Shown here piece after piece: positions 1 to 10,166 of a stretch of 30,036 nucleotides of DNA. The notes under the pieces were generated by a model that searched no databases, was not told where the DNA came from, and was given only the letters and a program-made list of their open reading frames with translations. This DNA comes from Deinococcus arboris (lineage in GTDB: Bacteria; Deinococcota; Deinococci; Deinococcales; Deinococcaceae). Both the position numbers and the translations under genes were made by a program. Every line of letters starts with the position of its first letter. Position 1 is the first letter of the stretch. The DNA lies in the NCBI RefSeq assembly GCF_009755355.1, contig NZ_WQLB01000042.1:1-30036 (forward strand), read 5' to 3'.

Positions 1-93
1 GCGGCCTTTGCAGAGCAGGCGAAAAACCGCCAACAGCAGTTGCGGGAAGGCCGCTCACCCCAGCACGAGCGCTCTCGATATGTTCCAGGCTGA
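1..93 (+). CDS. 3' end of a gene cut by the left edge, unknown
   Basis: An open frame runs from the first base to a TGA at 91-93 and encodes a hydrophilic, charged 30-residue tail ending in RSRYVPG. The Gln/Arg-rich composition suits the C-terminus of a soluble protein or the cytoplasmic tail of a membrane protein. There is no start in the window and the family cannot be named. The frame could be open by chance because it is short. Confidence 0.35.
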   Translation, partial: AAFAEQAKNRQQQLREGRSPQHERSRYVPG

Positions 94-254
94 AGCCAAC
101 TGAAACCAGGCAGGACGCTCCCAGATGGGTCGGACCTGTAGGAAGAAGTCGGCGCGATGGATTCACACCGCTGGGGCGCCGTAAACCCCCATAGCCTCTT
201 CACGTCTCTCCCCTTTCGACGGGGTGTGACCTTCAGGGATGCCAGAATGCGCCT

Positions 255-1160
255 GTGACCCGCACCGCCTGGCCTGCCTCTTCTCCGCTGCTGGCCCTGG
301 ATATCGGCGGCACCAGTCTCCGAGCGGCGCTTGTGGACGGCGGGCGCGTGACCGAGCGGCGCCAGACCGCCACGCCGCGTCCCGCCGCACCAGACGCCGT
401 GCTGAACGCTGTTCTGGAGCTGGCAAAGCCCCTGGCCACACAGGCAGGTGCTGTGGGCGTCGCCTGCGCCGGGGCCGTCGCCGGGGGCCGGGTGACCGCC
501 ACCGCCGCCCATACCTTTCCTGGCTGGGTGGACATTCCCCTGGCCGAGACACTGGGCGCGGGCCTGGGCCTGCCCGCCGCCGCCCTGAACGACGCCCGCG
601 CCGCCGCCTGGGGCGAATACGTGGCAGGCGCTGGAAGGGACACCACAGAATTCATGTTCGTCACGGTCAGCACTGGCGTAGGGGCGGGGCTGGTGCTGGG
701 TGGGCGGCTGCACCTGGCAGCCAACGGCCTGGACGCCGAGCTGGGCTTTGTCCAGGTGCCTGCCGTGTGGGGTGAGGGTGCCCCGACTCCCCTGGGCCGC
801 CTGGGACCACTGGAATTCGAGACGAGCGGCACGGCCCTGGGGGCACAGGCCGCCGCGCTGGGGCTGGCCGATGCCCGCGCCCTGTGTGACGCCGCCGAGG
901 CTGGGCATGAAGCAGCGGGCGCCGCCTACGACCATTCAGCGGCGCTGCTGGCCTGGAAGTGTGCCGACGTGGCCGCGCTGCTGGGCGTGACGCGGGTGGC
1001 TCTGGGCGGCAGCGTGGGCCTGAGACCTGGTTATCTGGCGCGGGTGCGCGCGGCGCTGACCTGCTTTCCAGTGCGGTATCAACCCGAACTTGTTCACGCC
1101 GCGCTGGGGGCCGACGCGGGCCTGATAGGTGCGGCGCTGTGGGCCAGCCAGGAGGCCTGA
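255..1160 (+). CDS. ROK-family sugar kinase, zinc motif absent
   Basis: A 301-residue protein of the ROK family, whose members phosphorylate glucose, N-acetylglucosamine or N-acetylmannosamine with ATP in the cytoplasm. Visible hallmarks are the N-terminal phosphate loop LALDIGGTSLRAAL (residues 13-26), the catalytic-region LNDARAAAWGE with D113, the second phosphate loop STGVGAGLVLGG (139-150) and the C-terminal GADAGLIGAAL. The usual ROK signature, a His after Glu-Ile-Gly followed by a CxCGxxGCxE zinc site, is replaced by ELGF (162-165) and a Cys-free segment, so the zinc site is lost and the substrate cannot be assigned. The GTG start is the only reasonable one in frame; the AGGGA at 235-239 is rather far from it (15 bases). 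pruA follows 148 bases downstream with its own ribosome-binding site. N-acetylmannosamine kinase or glucokinase are both possible. Confidence 0.82.
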   Translation: MTRTAWPASSPLLALDIGGTSLRAALVDGGRVTERRQTATPRPAAPDAVLNAVLELAKPLATQAGAVGVACAGAVAGGRVTATAAHTFPGWVDIPLAETLGAGLGLPAAALNDARAAAWGEYVAGAGRDTTEFMFVTVSTGVGAGLVLGGRLHLAANGLDAELGFVQVPAVWGEGAPTPLGRLGPLEFETSGTALGAQAAALGLADARALCDAAEAGHEAAGAAYDHSAALLAWKCADVAALLGVTRVALGGSVGLRPGYLARVRAALTCFPVRYQPELVHAALGADAGLIGAALWASQEA

Positions 1161-1274
1161 AGACCTCACCTTTCAATTGACAGGTTTTCACAGGCCAGCT
1201 CCTCTTCTCAACACGCCTCAGCGCCGCCTTTTTGCCGTCTGTCAGCCTGTTCCTTGGCCTGGGCCAGCGTGTGT

Positions 1275-1280
1275 TAGCCT
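1275..1280 (+). promoter_or_regulatory. possible -10 box of pruA
   Basis: TAGCCT fits the TANNNT -10 pattern and would start RNA about 20 bases before the ATG, leaving room for the strong AGAGGAGG ribosome-binding site at 1293-1300. A weak TTGGCC lies 15 bases upstream at 1254-1259. TAGCCT is also the presumed -10 of map and of the GNAT gene in this window. Confidence 0.33.
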
Positions 1281-1308
1281 CCAGAAACTTTCAGAGGAGG
1301 CACGGCAC

Positions 1309-2886
<1,578 letters not shown>

Positions 2887-2917
2887 AGCCAATGTGGCTG
2901 GGAGAAGGCCAGCGGGT

Positions 2918-3262
2918 TTATCCCGTCTGCGTTTCCAGCCACTGGCGCCCCTGCACCTCCGTAGGCACAAAGCGGATGCTGGGATGGCGGGCGTGCTCGC
3001 GGGCCAGCTCGGCGAAGCGCTCGCCGTGGGCGGCCGGGTCGGGGACCACCACGGCCACAGGCAGCCGCCAGTTCACGAAGGTCTGAAACAGCTCGCCCAG
3101 CAGTCCGGTGCGCAGATTCAGGAACTCAGGCGAGAGGTCGGCCACAGAGAGAATCAGGCCGTCCAGGCCGTAGATGGCCCCCAGCACCTGCGCGGTGTCG
3201 CTGGCATCCCGGAACGTCAGGCCCAGTTCGGCCGCTGTCCTGATGTATACGTCTGCCTTCAT
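2918..3262 (-). CDS. DUF4180 domain protein
   Basis: A 114-residue protein that is a single DUF4180 domain. The family core is recognisable as LILSVADLSPEFLNLRTGLL followed by GELFQTFVNWRLPVAVVV (about residues 36-72). DUF4180 proteins are small alpha/beta proteins of unknown biochemical role found widely in bacteria. The ATG is preceded on the minus strand by AGAGGAGG about 11 bases upstream. It is divergent from the DinB operon across only 59 bases and convergent with pruA, so it is probably transcribed alone. No function can be inferred from context. Confidence 0.85.
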   Translation of the reverse strand: MKADVYIRTAAELGLTFRDASDTAQVLGAIYGLDGLILSVADLSPEFLNLRTGLLGELFQTFVNWRLPVAVVVPDPAAHGERFAELAREHARHPSIRFVPTEVQGRQWLETQTG

Positions 3263-3321
3263 TTCTCTAACCGCCTCCTCTCTGCTGCCCTCAGCGCCCG
3301 GCCTTCTGCAACACTACCCCC

Positions 3322-3815
<494 letters not shown>

Positions 3816-3822
<7 letters not shown>

Positions 3823-4286
3823 GCGGCGTCTTTGGCAAGGCCACCGGCAACCTGTTCCTGGGCGGCCCAGCGAATGTGTCGTGGGAGCAGGCGCTTAAAG
3901 GGCTGGGGGCAGAGGACGCCGCGCGCGTGCCGCCGGGCCTGCCGCATTCCGCCGCGCAGGTGGCGGCCCACGTGCAGTTCTGGCAGGCGTGGCTGCTGGA
4001 CGCGGCGGCGGGCCAGGCCCCCGCGTGGCCGGAACATGCCAGCGCCGGCTGGCCCCCACCGGGCGACTGGGCCGCCCTGCGCGCCGAGCTGCTGGCGGGT
4101 CAGGCGCGGCTGCGCGAGCTGAGCCGCGACCCCGACTTTGCCGCCGGCACCACCCCGCAGGGTCAGCCCTGGGCCGCCATGCTGGTCAACTTCGCTGGGC
4201 ACGGCGCCTACCATCTGGGGCAGGTCGTGCTGGTTCGTCAGGCGCTGGGGCTGTGGCCCCCGCCGGGCGGAGGTGATACGTGGTAG
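3816..4286 (+). CDS. DinB/YfiT-family protein, second of a tandem pair
   Basis: A 156-residue DinB-superfamily protein and a diverged tandem copy of its upstream neighbour. It keeps the LPHSAAQVAAH helix with H52, the HxxxH pair H129/H133 in GHGAYHLGQV, and an almost identical C-terminus (VRQALGLWPPPGGGDTW). It lacks about ten N-terminal residues of the first copy. The GTG start overlaps the upstream stop by 7 bases (GTGGTAA), so translation should be coupled. The role is probably metal-dependent thiol transfer or detoxification, by family analogy only; the two copies may form a heterodimer or have divided substrates. It couples to the kinase-like gene by the same overlap. Confidence 0.88.
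4269..4277 (+). promoter_or_regulatory. ribosome-binding site inside the DinB C-terminal tail codons
   Basis: GGAGGTGAT is a near-perfect match to the anti-Shine-Dalgarno sequence and lies 6 bases (counted from the AGG) before the GTG start at 4280. It is built from the GGGD codons of the WPPPGGGDTW tail of the preceding gene, so the protein tail and the translation signal share the same bases. The first DinB copy has the same amino acids but a GC-richer, weaker version (GGCGGCGGCGAC), suggesting different coupling strength. Confidence 0.7.
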
Positions 4287-5134
4287 AGGCCCAGTCGTTC
4301 ACCGAGCTGAACGCCGGCGACCCCAGCCGCGCGTCGCACGTCTGGCGGGTCGAGACGGAGGCCGGCCCCGAACTCTGGCGCCGCTCGTGGTGGACTGCCC
4401 CTGAGGTCAGTGCTTTCATGCTGGGCCTGGGCAGGCTGTTCGGGGTGGACCCCCGCGACCTGAAAGCCACGGCTGGGACTTACGCCTTCTGGCGACGCCT
4501 GAACGTCTGGGCGGTACCAGCTGTGGCTGGCCTGACCGACTTTCAGGGTGGGCCCACGCTTCGGGTCGAGTTTATAGAAGGTGACACGGGTGACTTTGCC
4601 CAGGCCGACGCCCGCGAGCTGGGCCGGCGGGTGGCGGCGGTACACACCCACCCGCAGCTCCACTTTGGCGACGTGACGGGCACCCACCGCTTTCCCCTCG
4701 CCGAGTTTTATCCCCGCGCCCTGGCGATGATTCAGGCGGTGGCCCCCCGCTACCGCTTTCAGGACTGGGCCGCACATGAGGCCACGGTGACAGCGATCCT
4801 TCGGGCCGCTCCAGCGCCCAGCGCCGCCGTGCCCATGCTGCTTGACTGGAACGGCAGCCAGTTCGTGTGGCGTGAGGGGCAGCCCTTCGCCCTAGTGGAT
4901 GTCGAGGCGTCGGCCCTGGCGCCACCAGAACTGGACCTCTGTTTCTGGGAAGTGCTGCTGGACGGGGCGCAGGCCCAGGCGTTTGAAGCCGGCTACCGTG
5001 AAATGCAACCTTTTCCCGACCTGAGCGCCCACCGCGCTGCCTGCCGCCTCATCCTGCTGACGCTGGAAGTGGAGGGAGCGCCGCCGCTGGGCGAGTGGCT
5101 GGCCCTCCCCACTCACTTCACTTCTCCCACCTGA
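4280..5134 (+). CDS. aminoglycoside phosphotransferase-like (protein-kinase-fold) protein
   Basis: A 284-residue protein with the layout of the APH/choline-kinase-like fold. A His/Asp-rich middle helix (AAVHTHPQLHFGDVTG) is followed by the catalytic loop LLDWNGSQFVW with D189 and N191 and the metal-binding VDVEA with D207 and E209. The usual HGD of the catalytic loop is LLD here, but the Asp and Asn positions are kept. Family members phosphorylate small molecules such as aminoglycosides, homoserine, fructosamine or choline; the substrate here is unknown. It starts with GTG overlapping the DinB stop (GTGGTAG), is preceded by a strong embedded ribosome-binding site, and lies 19 bases before the aminotransferase gene, so it belongs to the same operon. 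An antibiotic-resistance role is not supported. Confidence 0.72.
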   Translation: MVEAQSFTELNAGDPSRASHVWRVETEAGPELWRRSWWTAPEVSAFMLGLGRLFGVDPRDLKATAGTYAFWRRLNVWAVPAVAGLTDFQGGPTLRVEFIEGDTGDFAQADARELGRRVAAVHTHPQLHFGDVTGTHRFPLAEFYPRALAMIQAVAPRYRFQDWAAHEATVTAILRAAPAPSAAVPMLLDWNGSQFVWREGQPFALVDVEASALAPPELDLCFWEVLLDGAQAQAFEAGYREMQPFPDLSAHRAACRLILLTLEVEGAPPLGEWLALPTHFTSPT

Positions 5135-5153
5135 CCTCAAGAGGAAACTTGTC

Positions 5154-6458
5154 ATGTCCAACGTCTTTTACCGCTCCCGTAAGTCCTATCCCGTCGCCGT
5201 GCGTGCTGAGGGGGTGTTTATCGAGGATGCCCAGGGCCAGCGGTATCTGGACGGCTCCTCCGGGGCGCTGGTGGCCAATATTGGGCATGGCCGGACGGAG
5301 GTCGCGCAGGCGATGGCCGCGCAGGTAAGCCAACTGGCCTTTGTTCACGGCTCGCAGTTTTCCAGTGAGGTTCTGGAAACGTATGCGGCGCGGCTGGCCG
5401 ACTTTCTGACGCTGCCTGGCTTCCGCTTCTGGGGGGTTTCCGGCGGCTCGGAGGCCAACGAGAGCGCTATCAAACTGGCGCGGCAATACCACGTCGAACG
5501 CGGCGAGCCGGGGCGCTTCAAGGTGGTGACCCGCGTCCCCAGTTACCACGGCGCCTCGCTGGGGGCGCTGGCGGCGTCTGGAATGGGGGCCCGGCGCGAG
5601 GTCTACGCGCCCCTGATCCGCGAAGACGCCTGGCCCAAGATGCCCAAACCTGACCCCAGCCTCAGCGGGTTGCAGGATGCCGAACGCCTGCGGGCCGTGC
5701 TGGAAGCGGCTGGACCAGAGACGGTGGCGGCGTTTATCTGTGAACCGGTGGTGGGTGCCTCGGACGCGGCGCTGGCGCCGAATGCGGGCTACCACGCGCA
5801 CATTGCCAAGATCTGCCGCGAATATGGCGTGCTGTTCATTGCCGACGAGGTTATGAGCGGCATGGGCCGCTGCGGGGCGCCGCTGGCCGTGCGGCTGGGC
5901 TGGGAAGTCACGCCCGACCTTGTGGTGCTGGGCAAGGGCCTGGCCGCCGGCTACGCCCCGCTGGCCGGCCTGATGGCGGCCCCAGCGGTCTACGACACGG
6001 TGATGAACGGCAGCGGCGCTTTCAAGCACGGCTTTACCTACGCCGGTCATCCGGTGAGTGTGGCGGCCGGGCTGAGTGTGCTGGACATCGTGGAAAGGGA
6101 GGCGCTGGTGACGGCGGCCCGTGAGCGCGGCGCGCAGTTGCTGTCCGGCTTGCAAGCCTTGCAAGCCAGGCATCCGCAGGTGCTGGCGGCGCGGGGCCAC
6201 GGCCTGCTGCTGGGGCTGGTGTTGGGCGACCCGGAGACCGGAGAGGCTTTTCCGCAGCCCGGTCTGGCCGAGCGCGTGGCTGCCGCCGCCCGCGAGGAGG
6301 GCCTGCTGACCTACCCCGGCTCGGGTGCGGTGGACGGCACGCGGGGCGACCACCTGCTGCTGGGTCCGCCCCTGAGTATCTCGGTAGCAGAAGTAGCGGT
6401 CATGCTGGCGGCCCTGGACCGGGCACTGGCGACCACTGGGGTTAGCGCCGCTGTCTGA
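5154..6458 (+). CDS. class III PLP-dependent aminotransferase
   Basis: A 434-residue fold-type I aminotransferase of the acetylornithine/beta-alanine/GABA class III family. The PLP lysine is K261 in VLGKGLAAGYAPL and the ring-nitrogen Asp is D231 in FIADEVMSG. SGGSEANESAIKLAR binds the phosphate region, and GAFKHGFTYAGHPVS is the conserved segment contributed from the other subunit. The close resemblance at FIADEVMSGMGRCG and the short N-terminus place it among the 'aspartate aminotransferase family' omega-transaminases whose substrates cannot be read from sequence. The ATG follows an AAGAGGAAA site and lies 19 bases after the kinase-like gene, so it is probably the last gene of the DinB operon. 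The context suggests modification of an amino-bearing small molecule; this is inference. Confidence 0.9.
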   Translation: MSNVFYRSRKSYPVAVRAEGVFIEDAQGQRYLDGSSGALVANIGHGRTEVAQAMAAQVSQLAFVHGSQFSSEVLETYAARLADFLTLPGFRFWGVSGGSEANESAIKLARQYHVERGEPGRFKVVTRVPSYHGASLGALAASGMGARREVYAPLIREDAWPKMPKPDPSLSGLQDAERLRAVLEAAGPETVAAFICEPVVGASDAALAPNAGYHAHIAKICREYGVLFIADEVMSGMGRCGAPLAVRLGWEVTPDLVVLGKGLAAGYAPLAGLMAAPAVYDTVMNGSGAFKHGFTYAGHPVSVAAGLSVLDIVEREALVTAARERGAQLLSGLQALQARHPQVLAARGHGLLLGLVLGDPETGEAFPQPGLAERVAAAAREEGLLTYPGSGAVDGTRGDHLLLGPPLSISVAEVAVMLAALDRALATTGVSAAV

Positions 6459-6465
6459 GAAGGAT

Positions 6466-6483
6466 GTCGGCTGTGGTGCCGAC
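6466..6483 (+). terminator. small hairpin after the aminotransferase gene
   Basis: GTCGGC, a six-base loop and GCCGAC form a perfect 6-bp stem starting 8 bases after the stop codon. No U-run follows, so it is at best a weak terminator or a 3'-end stabilising hairpin. The remaining bases to 6650 hold no convincing gene. Confidence 0.35.
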
Positions 6484-6650
6484 CCCGTGCCAGGGCCCTG
6501 CTGTCTCCGCGCCACGCCTGAAACCTGAGGGCCTCTGTTCCGTTCGCCCTGAAGCAAACATTGGCATTCGTCTACAAGAGGCAGACGCATACGCCTTCAT
6601 GTGAGAGCCATTCAGCCACAGGACTATAGACACAGCTGAACGCCCTCAAG

Positions 6651-6682
6651 CAGGGCGCTGAGACAAGCTCCTCAGCGCCCTG
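6651..6682. terminator. bidirectional terminator-like hairpin
   Basis: CAGGGCGCTGAG (6651-6662), an 8-base loop and CTCAGCGCCCTG (6671-6682) form a perfect 12-bp stem. It sits between convergent genes, 4 bases past the tagA-like stop and about 190 bases past the aminotransferase stop. The plus-strand side is followed by a modest T-rich stretch (CATTTCTTC). There is no long U-run on the minus strand. Confidence 0.62.
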
Positions 6683-6685
6683 CCG

Positions 6686-7438
6686 TCATTTCTTCAAGCG
6701 CTTTTTCTCGGCGCGCACCATGCGCACAAACTGAGCCAGGCGGGGCGCCCGGTTCCAGCGTTTGCGGTCCAGGCCCACGCGCCAGATCCACTCCACACCC
6801 AGCCGCCGGGTCCAGGCGGGCGCAAGGTCGGCGGTGCCGGCCAGCACGTCAATCACACCGCCGCAGCCGATCATGACCGGGACGTTCATCACCTGGCGCC
6901 AGTACTGGTTGAAGGTTTCCTGGCGCCCGGCCCCCATGCCCGTCAGCAGCAGGTCGGCGCGGCTTTCACGTACCAGTTCCGCCACGCGCTGGTCGTCGGG
7001 CAGGTCAAAATACCCGTGGTGAATGCCCGCCACCTGAATGCCGTAGTCCCGAGCAGCGTTCTGCGCGGCGACTTCGGCCACGCCGGGTTTGGCCCCCAGA
7101 AAAAACACGCGCAGGCGTGGGCCGTGCCGCTGCATTAAGCCCTGCACGATGTCAAAGCCAGGGGCACGCGGCACCTCGGTCCCAGTGAGCTGGCGGGCGG
7201 CCCACACGGTTCCCACACCGTCGGCTGTAACGAGATCGGCCACCTGCATGGCATTGACAAAATCCGGCTGGGTGCGCGACTGCACAATGAATTCAGGATT
7301 CAGGGTCACCACGGTATGCGGCGCGCGCACCGGGGCAGTCACCCAGGCACCCAGGCGGTCCAGAACAGGGTCCAGCGAAAGAACGTCCAGCGGCAGGTCA
7401 AACAGGGTCAGGCGCTGAGGCGGCTCGGGGGTGGTCAT
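6686..7438 (-). CDS. WecG/TagA/CpsF-family glycosyltransferase
   Basis: A 250-residue GT26 glycosyltransferase. Family members transfer N-acetylmannosamine or N-acetylmannosaminuronic acid from a UDP-sugar onto a lipid-linked acceptor for wall or capsule polymers. Recognisable blocks are VVTLNPEFIV (about 43-52), ADGVGTVWAARQL with the conserved Asp, FFLGAKPGVAEVA, and LLTGMGAGRQETF. The basic C-terminal tail (AEKKRLKK) suits membrane-surface association. No ribosome-binding site is visible; TACAAT lies 10 bases before the ATG, giving a very short leader. It is divergent from the Crp-type regulator and stands alone, with no other polysaccharide genes in the window, so the polymer it serves is unknown. 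Confidence 0.9.
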   Translation of the reverse strand: MTTPEPPQRLTLFDLPLDVLSLDPVLDRLGAWVTAPVRAPHTVVTLNPEFIVQSRTQPDFVNAMQVADLVTADGVGTVWAARQLTGTEVPRAPGFDIVQGLMQRHGPRLRVFFLGAKPGVAEVAAQNAARDYGIQVAGIHHGYFDLPDDQRVAELVRESRADLLLTGMGAGRQETFNQYWRQVMNVPVMIGCGGVIDVLAGTADLAPAWTRRLGVEWIWRVGLDRKRWNRAPRLAQFVRMVRAEKKRLKK

Positions 7439-7448
7439 GCTGGAGCCG

Positions 7449-7454
7449 ATTGTA
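7449..7454 (-). promoter_or_regulatory. -10 box of the WecG/TagA-like gene
   Basis: On the minus strand TACAAT lies 10 bases upstream of the ATG, predicting a leader of only about 3 bases and explaining the absence of a ribosome-binding site. No good -35 hexamer is visible. Confidence 0.42.
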
Positions 7455-7756
7455 ATGCAACCGGTTCAGAGAGCAGCACCCCGCGCCGTGGAGGAAAATC
7501 CAGGAACGCTGGAGAGGAGGCGCCTGCTGCACACACAACGCCTTGCCGTGCAGCAGGGAAGAATGCTCACCCCTCATGCCGCCGCAAGCCAGCCGGGCGG
7601 GCGGGACCGTGCCAGTGGGCAGATCAAGACCGAACTACACCCCTCTACCCTCTTCAAACCACCAGAAGACGAACCTGCCTGGGCCGCACTCAACTTTCAG
7701 GCTGCGCTCTTCCCTCCGCCTCTGCCCGCCCCCGTACCCACCTGCCCAGGCTGGGG

Positions 7757-7762
7757 CATACT
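7757..7762 (+). promoter_or_regulatory. possible leaderless -10 of the Crp-type gene
   Basis: CATACT ends 7 bases before the chosen ATG at 7770, the spacing seen at other leaderless starts in this window, although its first base departs from TANNNT. It supports the 7770 start only weakly. Confidence 0.3.
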
Positions 7763-7769
7763 GCTGTGC

Positions 7770-8444
7770 ATGTTGCCCGGAGCTTTCGGTGCCCTGCCTG
7801 CGGACGCTCAGGCGCAGGTGATGGCCGCCGGCCGCGTGAACCGCTGGAGCCGCACAGAGTTGCTGTACCACCCAGAAGACGCGGCCGAAACCCTGTTTGT
7901 CTTGTTACGCGGCGCCGCCCGCCTGTACCGGCTGGGTGCCGGCGCACGCGAGGTCACGCTGGACGTTCACGGCCCCGGCGCCCTGCTGGGCGTGCTGGCG
8001 CTGACACCCGGCGCCCGCTACGGCATGTACGCCGAGGCCATGGACGACACCGAGGCCCTGCTGCTGGGCCAGGAGGCGCTGACCCGCCTGACGGGCGCGC
8101 AGCCTGCTGTGGGCGTGGCCCTCACCGAGCAGATGACGCGGCAAACACGCGGCGTACAGGAGCGGCTCTCGGGGCTGGTCTTTCTGGAGGTCTCTCAGCG
8201 GCTGGCGGTGGCGCTGCTGCACCTCGCCGAGCGCGAAGGCCCCTGGCCAGAAGGCGGCGCCCTGGCCCTGCGTGACCGGGTGTCACACCAGGACCTCGCG
8301 CATGTGGTGGGCAGCACGCGCGAGACAATCACCAAACTGCTGGGCGATTTCCGCACGCGCGGCCTACTGGACCTGGGCTACCGGCGTATTATCCTGACCG
8401 ACCGAGAGGGCCTCCTGCGGGTTACCCGCGAACCGCTGCGCTAG
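7770..8444 (+). CDS. Crp/Fnr-family transcriptional regulator
   Basis: A 224-residue regulator with an N-terminal cyclic-nucleotide-binding-type beta barrel (about 20-120, LFVLLRGAARLYR and DVHGPGALLGVLAL), a dimerisation helix (LTEQMTRQTRGVQERLSGLVF) and a C-terminal winged helix whose recognition region is HVVGSTRETITKLLGDFRTRGLL. Length from the ATG at 7770 matches the Crp family; starts further upstream would add a low-complexity extension. The Arg/Ser pair that contacts cAMP in E. coli Crp is not evident, so the effector is unknown. There are no Fnr-type cysteines for an iron-sulfur cluster. Deinococcus has several Crp paralogues, including the stress regulator DdrI; I cannot say which this is. 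A hairpin follows the stop directly, so it is likely monocistronic. Confidence 0.88.
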   Translation: MLPGAFGALPADAQAQVMAAGRVNRWSRTELLYHPEDAAETLFVLLRGAARLYRLGAGAREVTLDVHGPGALLGVLALTPGARYGMYAEAMDDTEALLLGQEALTRLTGAQPAVGVALTEQMTRQTRGVQERLSGLVFLEVSQRLAVALLHLAEREGPWPEGGALALRDRVSHQDLAHVVGSTRETITKLLGDFRTRGLLDLGYRRIILTDREGLLRVTREPLR

Positions 8445-8476
8445 GCAACGCCGCGCCGTACTGTGAGCGGCGTTGC
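8445..8476 (+). terminator. hairpin after the Crp-type gene
   Basis: GCAACGCCGC (8445-8454) and GCGGCGTTGC (8467-8476) form a perfect 10-bp stem around a 12-base loop and begin on the base after the stop codon. No U-run follows, so it may be a weak or Rho-assisted terminator. Confidence 0.52.
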
Positions 8477-8601
8477 AGTATCTGGCCCCGCCGCCGCGCG
8501 AACGTAGCGGCGCCGGGCCGGGCAGCCGCCCAGGGCCATTGGTTCACACATTCACGACAGGCGTCCACCCCAGCTTGGTGGCCGGGAGGGAAGCAAGCAG
8601 C

Positions 8602-10158
8602 ATGGCAAAGAGCGCAGCGGCAGAGTTCAGGCAGGGGCACATGGGCGAGTATTTCCGCTTGCCGGTGGGCGCCACCGCGCAGGCCCTCACCGAGGAGCGG
8701 CCGGACCTGGACCGCCGCGCCCTGGCCAGCGCCCTGCGCGACTATCACCGCGACCTGGGGACGCTGAACGCCGACACAGAAGCGCAGCTGGAGCGACTGG
8801 CCCATCCCCGCTCGCGGGTGGTGGTCACCGGGCAGCAGGCGGGCGCGCTGACCGGCCCCGCCTACGCGGTGCACAAGGGCGCCGACGCCACGCTGCTGGC
8901 CCGGCAGCTGCACGACGACGACCGCCCGGTCGTGGCGGTGTACTGGGTGGCCAGCCAGGACCACGACGCGGCCGAGGTGGCCAGCACGACCCTGCTGGAC
9001 ATGAATGAGCGCCTGCACCGCCTGACCCTGGACGTGCCCGCCGGGGTGCCGGTAGGCCGCGTACCGTGGCGCCCCGAATGGACCGCGCAGGTTCACGCTC
9101 TTCTGGACACCTTTGATGCGCCGGCCGAGCATGTGCGGGCGGTTCGCACCCGGATAGACGCGGCCACCCGCGCTGGCGGCAGCTACGCCGACGTGTTTGC
9201 CCGGTTGATGCACGGCCTGCTGGCACCGGCCGGTCTGGTGGTGCTGGACCCCCTGCACCCAGCCCTGGCCCGCCTGATGGCCCCCACCCTGGCGCGTGAG
9301 CTGCGGGCGCCCCTGGCCTCCTCGGCGGCCATTGAAGCGGCGGCCGTGCGGCTGGAACAGGACGGCTTTGAGCCGCAGTTGCGGCGGCCCGCTGGCGCCA
9401 CCAACCTCTTTCTGGAAGAGGAGGATGGCCAGCGCCGCCTGCTGCGCGCTGAGGGAAGTCAGCTCTACACCGAGACCCGGACTTACACCGTCAGCGACCT
9501 GCTCACACGGCTGGACGCCGACCCCACCCGCCTGACTCCAGCGGCTGGCCTGCGCCCGGCCGTGCAGGACGCGCTGCTGCCCACCCTGGCCTTTGTGGTG
9601 GGCCCCGGTGAGATCGCCTACGCGGCGCAGCTGCGGGACGTGTACCCGCTGCACGGCCTGCACCAGCCCCTGCTGTGGCCGCGCCTGAGCGTGACCTGGC
9701 TGGAACCCAACGTGGCCCGCCTGCTGGGCCGCCTGAAAGCGACGGCCGCCCAGGTCCGGGCGGACCCCGAGGGGGTGCTGGGCCGCGCCCTGGCCGCCGA
9801 GCGTGGGGCCGGGGCCGCCGCCGTGGCCAGACTGGACGCCCTGGACGCCGAACTGAGGGAGCTGACTGCCGACCTGGGCGCCCTGGACCCCACCCTGACT
9901 GGTGCTGCCGAGCGCACCCGCGCCCGCACCACCGCCCGCGTGGCGCACCTGCAAACCCTGGCCATTCATGCCCTCGCCCGCGCTGAGAATGACCGCACCC
10001 GGCAGCTCAGTCGCCTCAAGGCCCACCTGCTACCCGGTGGCGTGCCGCAAGAACGCGAACTCAATTTTCTGAGCCTGCTGCTCAAGCACGGCGACGCGCC
10101 CCTGCGGCAACTGCTGGGGCTGCCCGCAGGCTTTCAGGGCGAAGTGACCATCGCGTAA
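8602..10158 (+). CDS. bshC: bacillithiol biosynthesis cysteine-adding enzyme BshC
   Basis: A 519-residue BshC, which adds cysteine to glucosaminyl-malate in the last step of bacillithiol synthesis in the cytoplasm. The family core is clear: VVVTGQQAGALTGPAYAVHK (about residues 73-92) and YWVASQDHDAAEV (114-126) near the nucleotide-like pocket. Further along are FVVGPGEIAYAAQL and an Ala/Arg-rich coiled-coil segment in the C-terminal third, which mediates dimerisation in the B. subtilis enzyme. Length is near that of B. subtilis BshC (539). The frame is open further upstream, but the ATG at 8602 follows GGGAGGGAA by about 9 bases and is the sensible start. bshA and bshB are not in the window. 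The gene converges on spoVS across a strong terminator. Confidence 0.95.
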   Translation: MAKSAAAEFRQGHMGEYFRLPVGATAQALTEERPDLDRRALASALRDYHRDLGTLNADTEAQLERLAHPRSRVVVTGQQAGALTGPAYAVHKGADATLLARQLHDDDRPVVAVYWVASQDHDAAEVASTTLLDMNERLHRLTLDVPAGVPVGRVPWRPEWTAQVHALLDTFDAPAEHVRAVRTRIDAATRAGGSYADVFARLMHGLLAPAGLVVLDPLHPALARLMAPTLARELRAPLASSAAIEAAAVRLEQDGFEPQLRRPAGATNLFLEEEDGQRRLLRAEGSQLYTETRTYTVSDLLTRLDADPTRLTPAAGLRPAVQDALLPTLAFVVGPGEIAYAAQLRDVYPLHGLHQPLLWPRLSVTWLEPNVARLLGRLKATAAQVRADPEGVLGRALAAERGAGAAAVARLDALDAELRELTADLGALDPTLTGAAERTRARTTARVAHLQTLAIHALARAENDRTRQLSRLKAHLLPGGVPQERELNFLSLLLKHGDAPLRQLLGLPAGFQGEVTIA

Positions 10159-10166
10159 CCCGGAGA

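Larger units (their letters stand above)
7439..7769. other. 331-base divergent intergenic region between the glycosyltransferase and crp-type genes
   Basis: The region carries the minus-strand promoter candidate for the glycosyltransferase at its left end and a possible -10 for the regulator at its right end. The plus-strand frame stays open through it and could extend the regulator N-terminally, but the predicted residues are low-complexity and Pro/Arg-rich, unlike a folded Crp extension. A GAGAGGAGG near 7513-7521 has no start codon at useful distance. I see no palindrome of TGTGA-N6-TCACA type. Confidence 0.4.

Noticed and set aside
6601..6621. TGTGA followed by CCACA, resembling a Crp operator
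   Set aside because: The half-sites are not at the TGTGA-N6-TCACA spacing and the second half is imperfect; it also lies between convergent genes.
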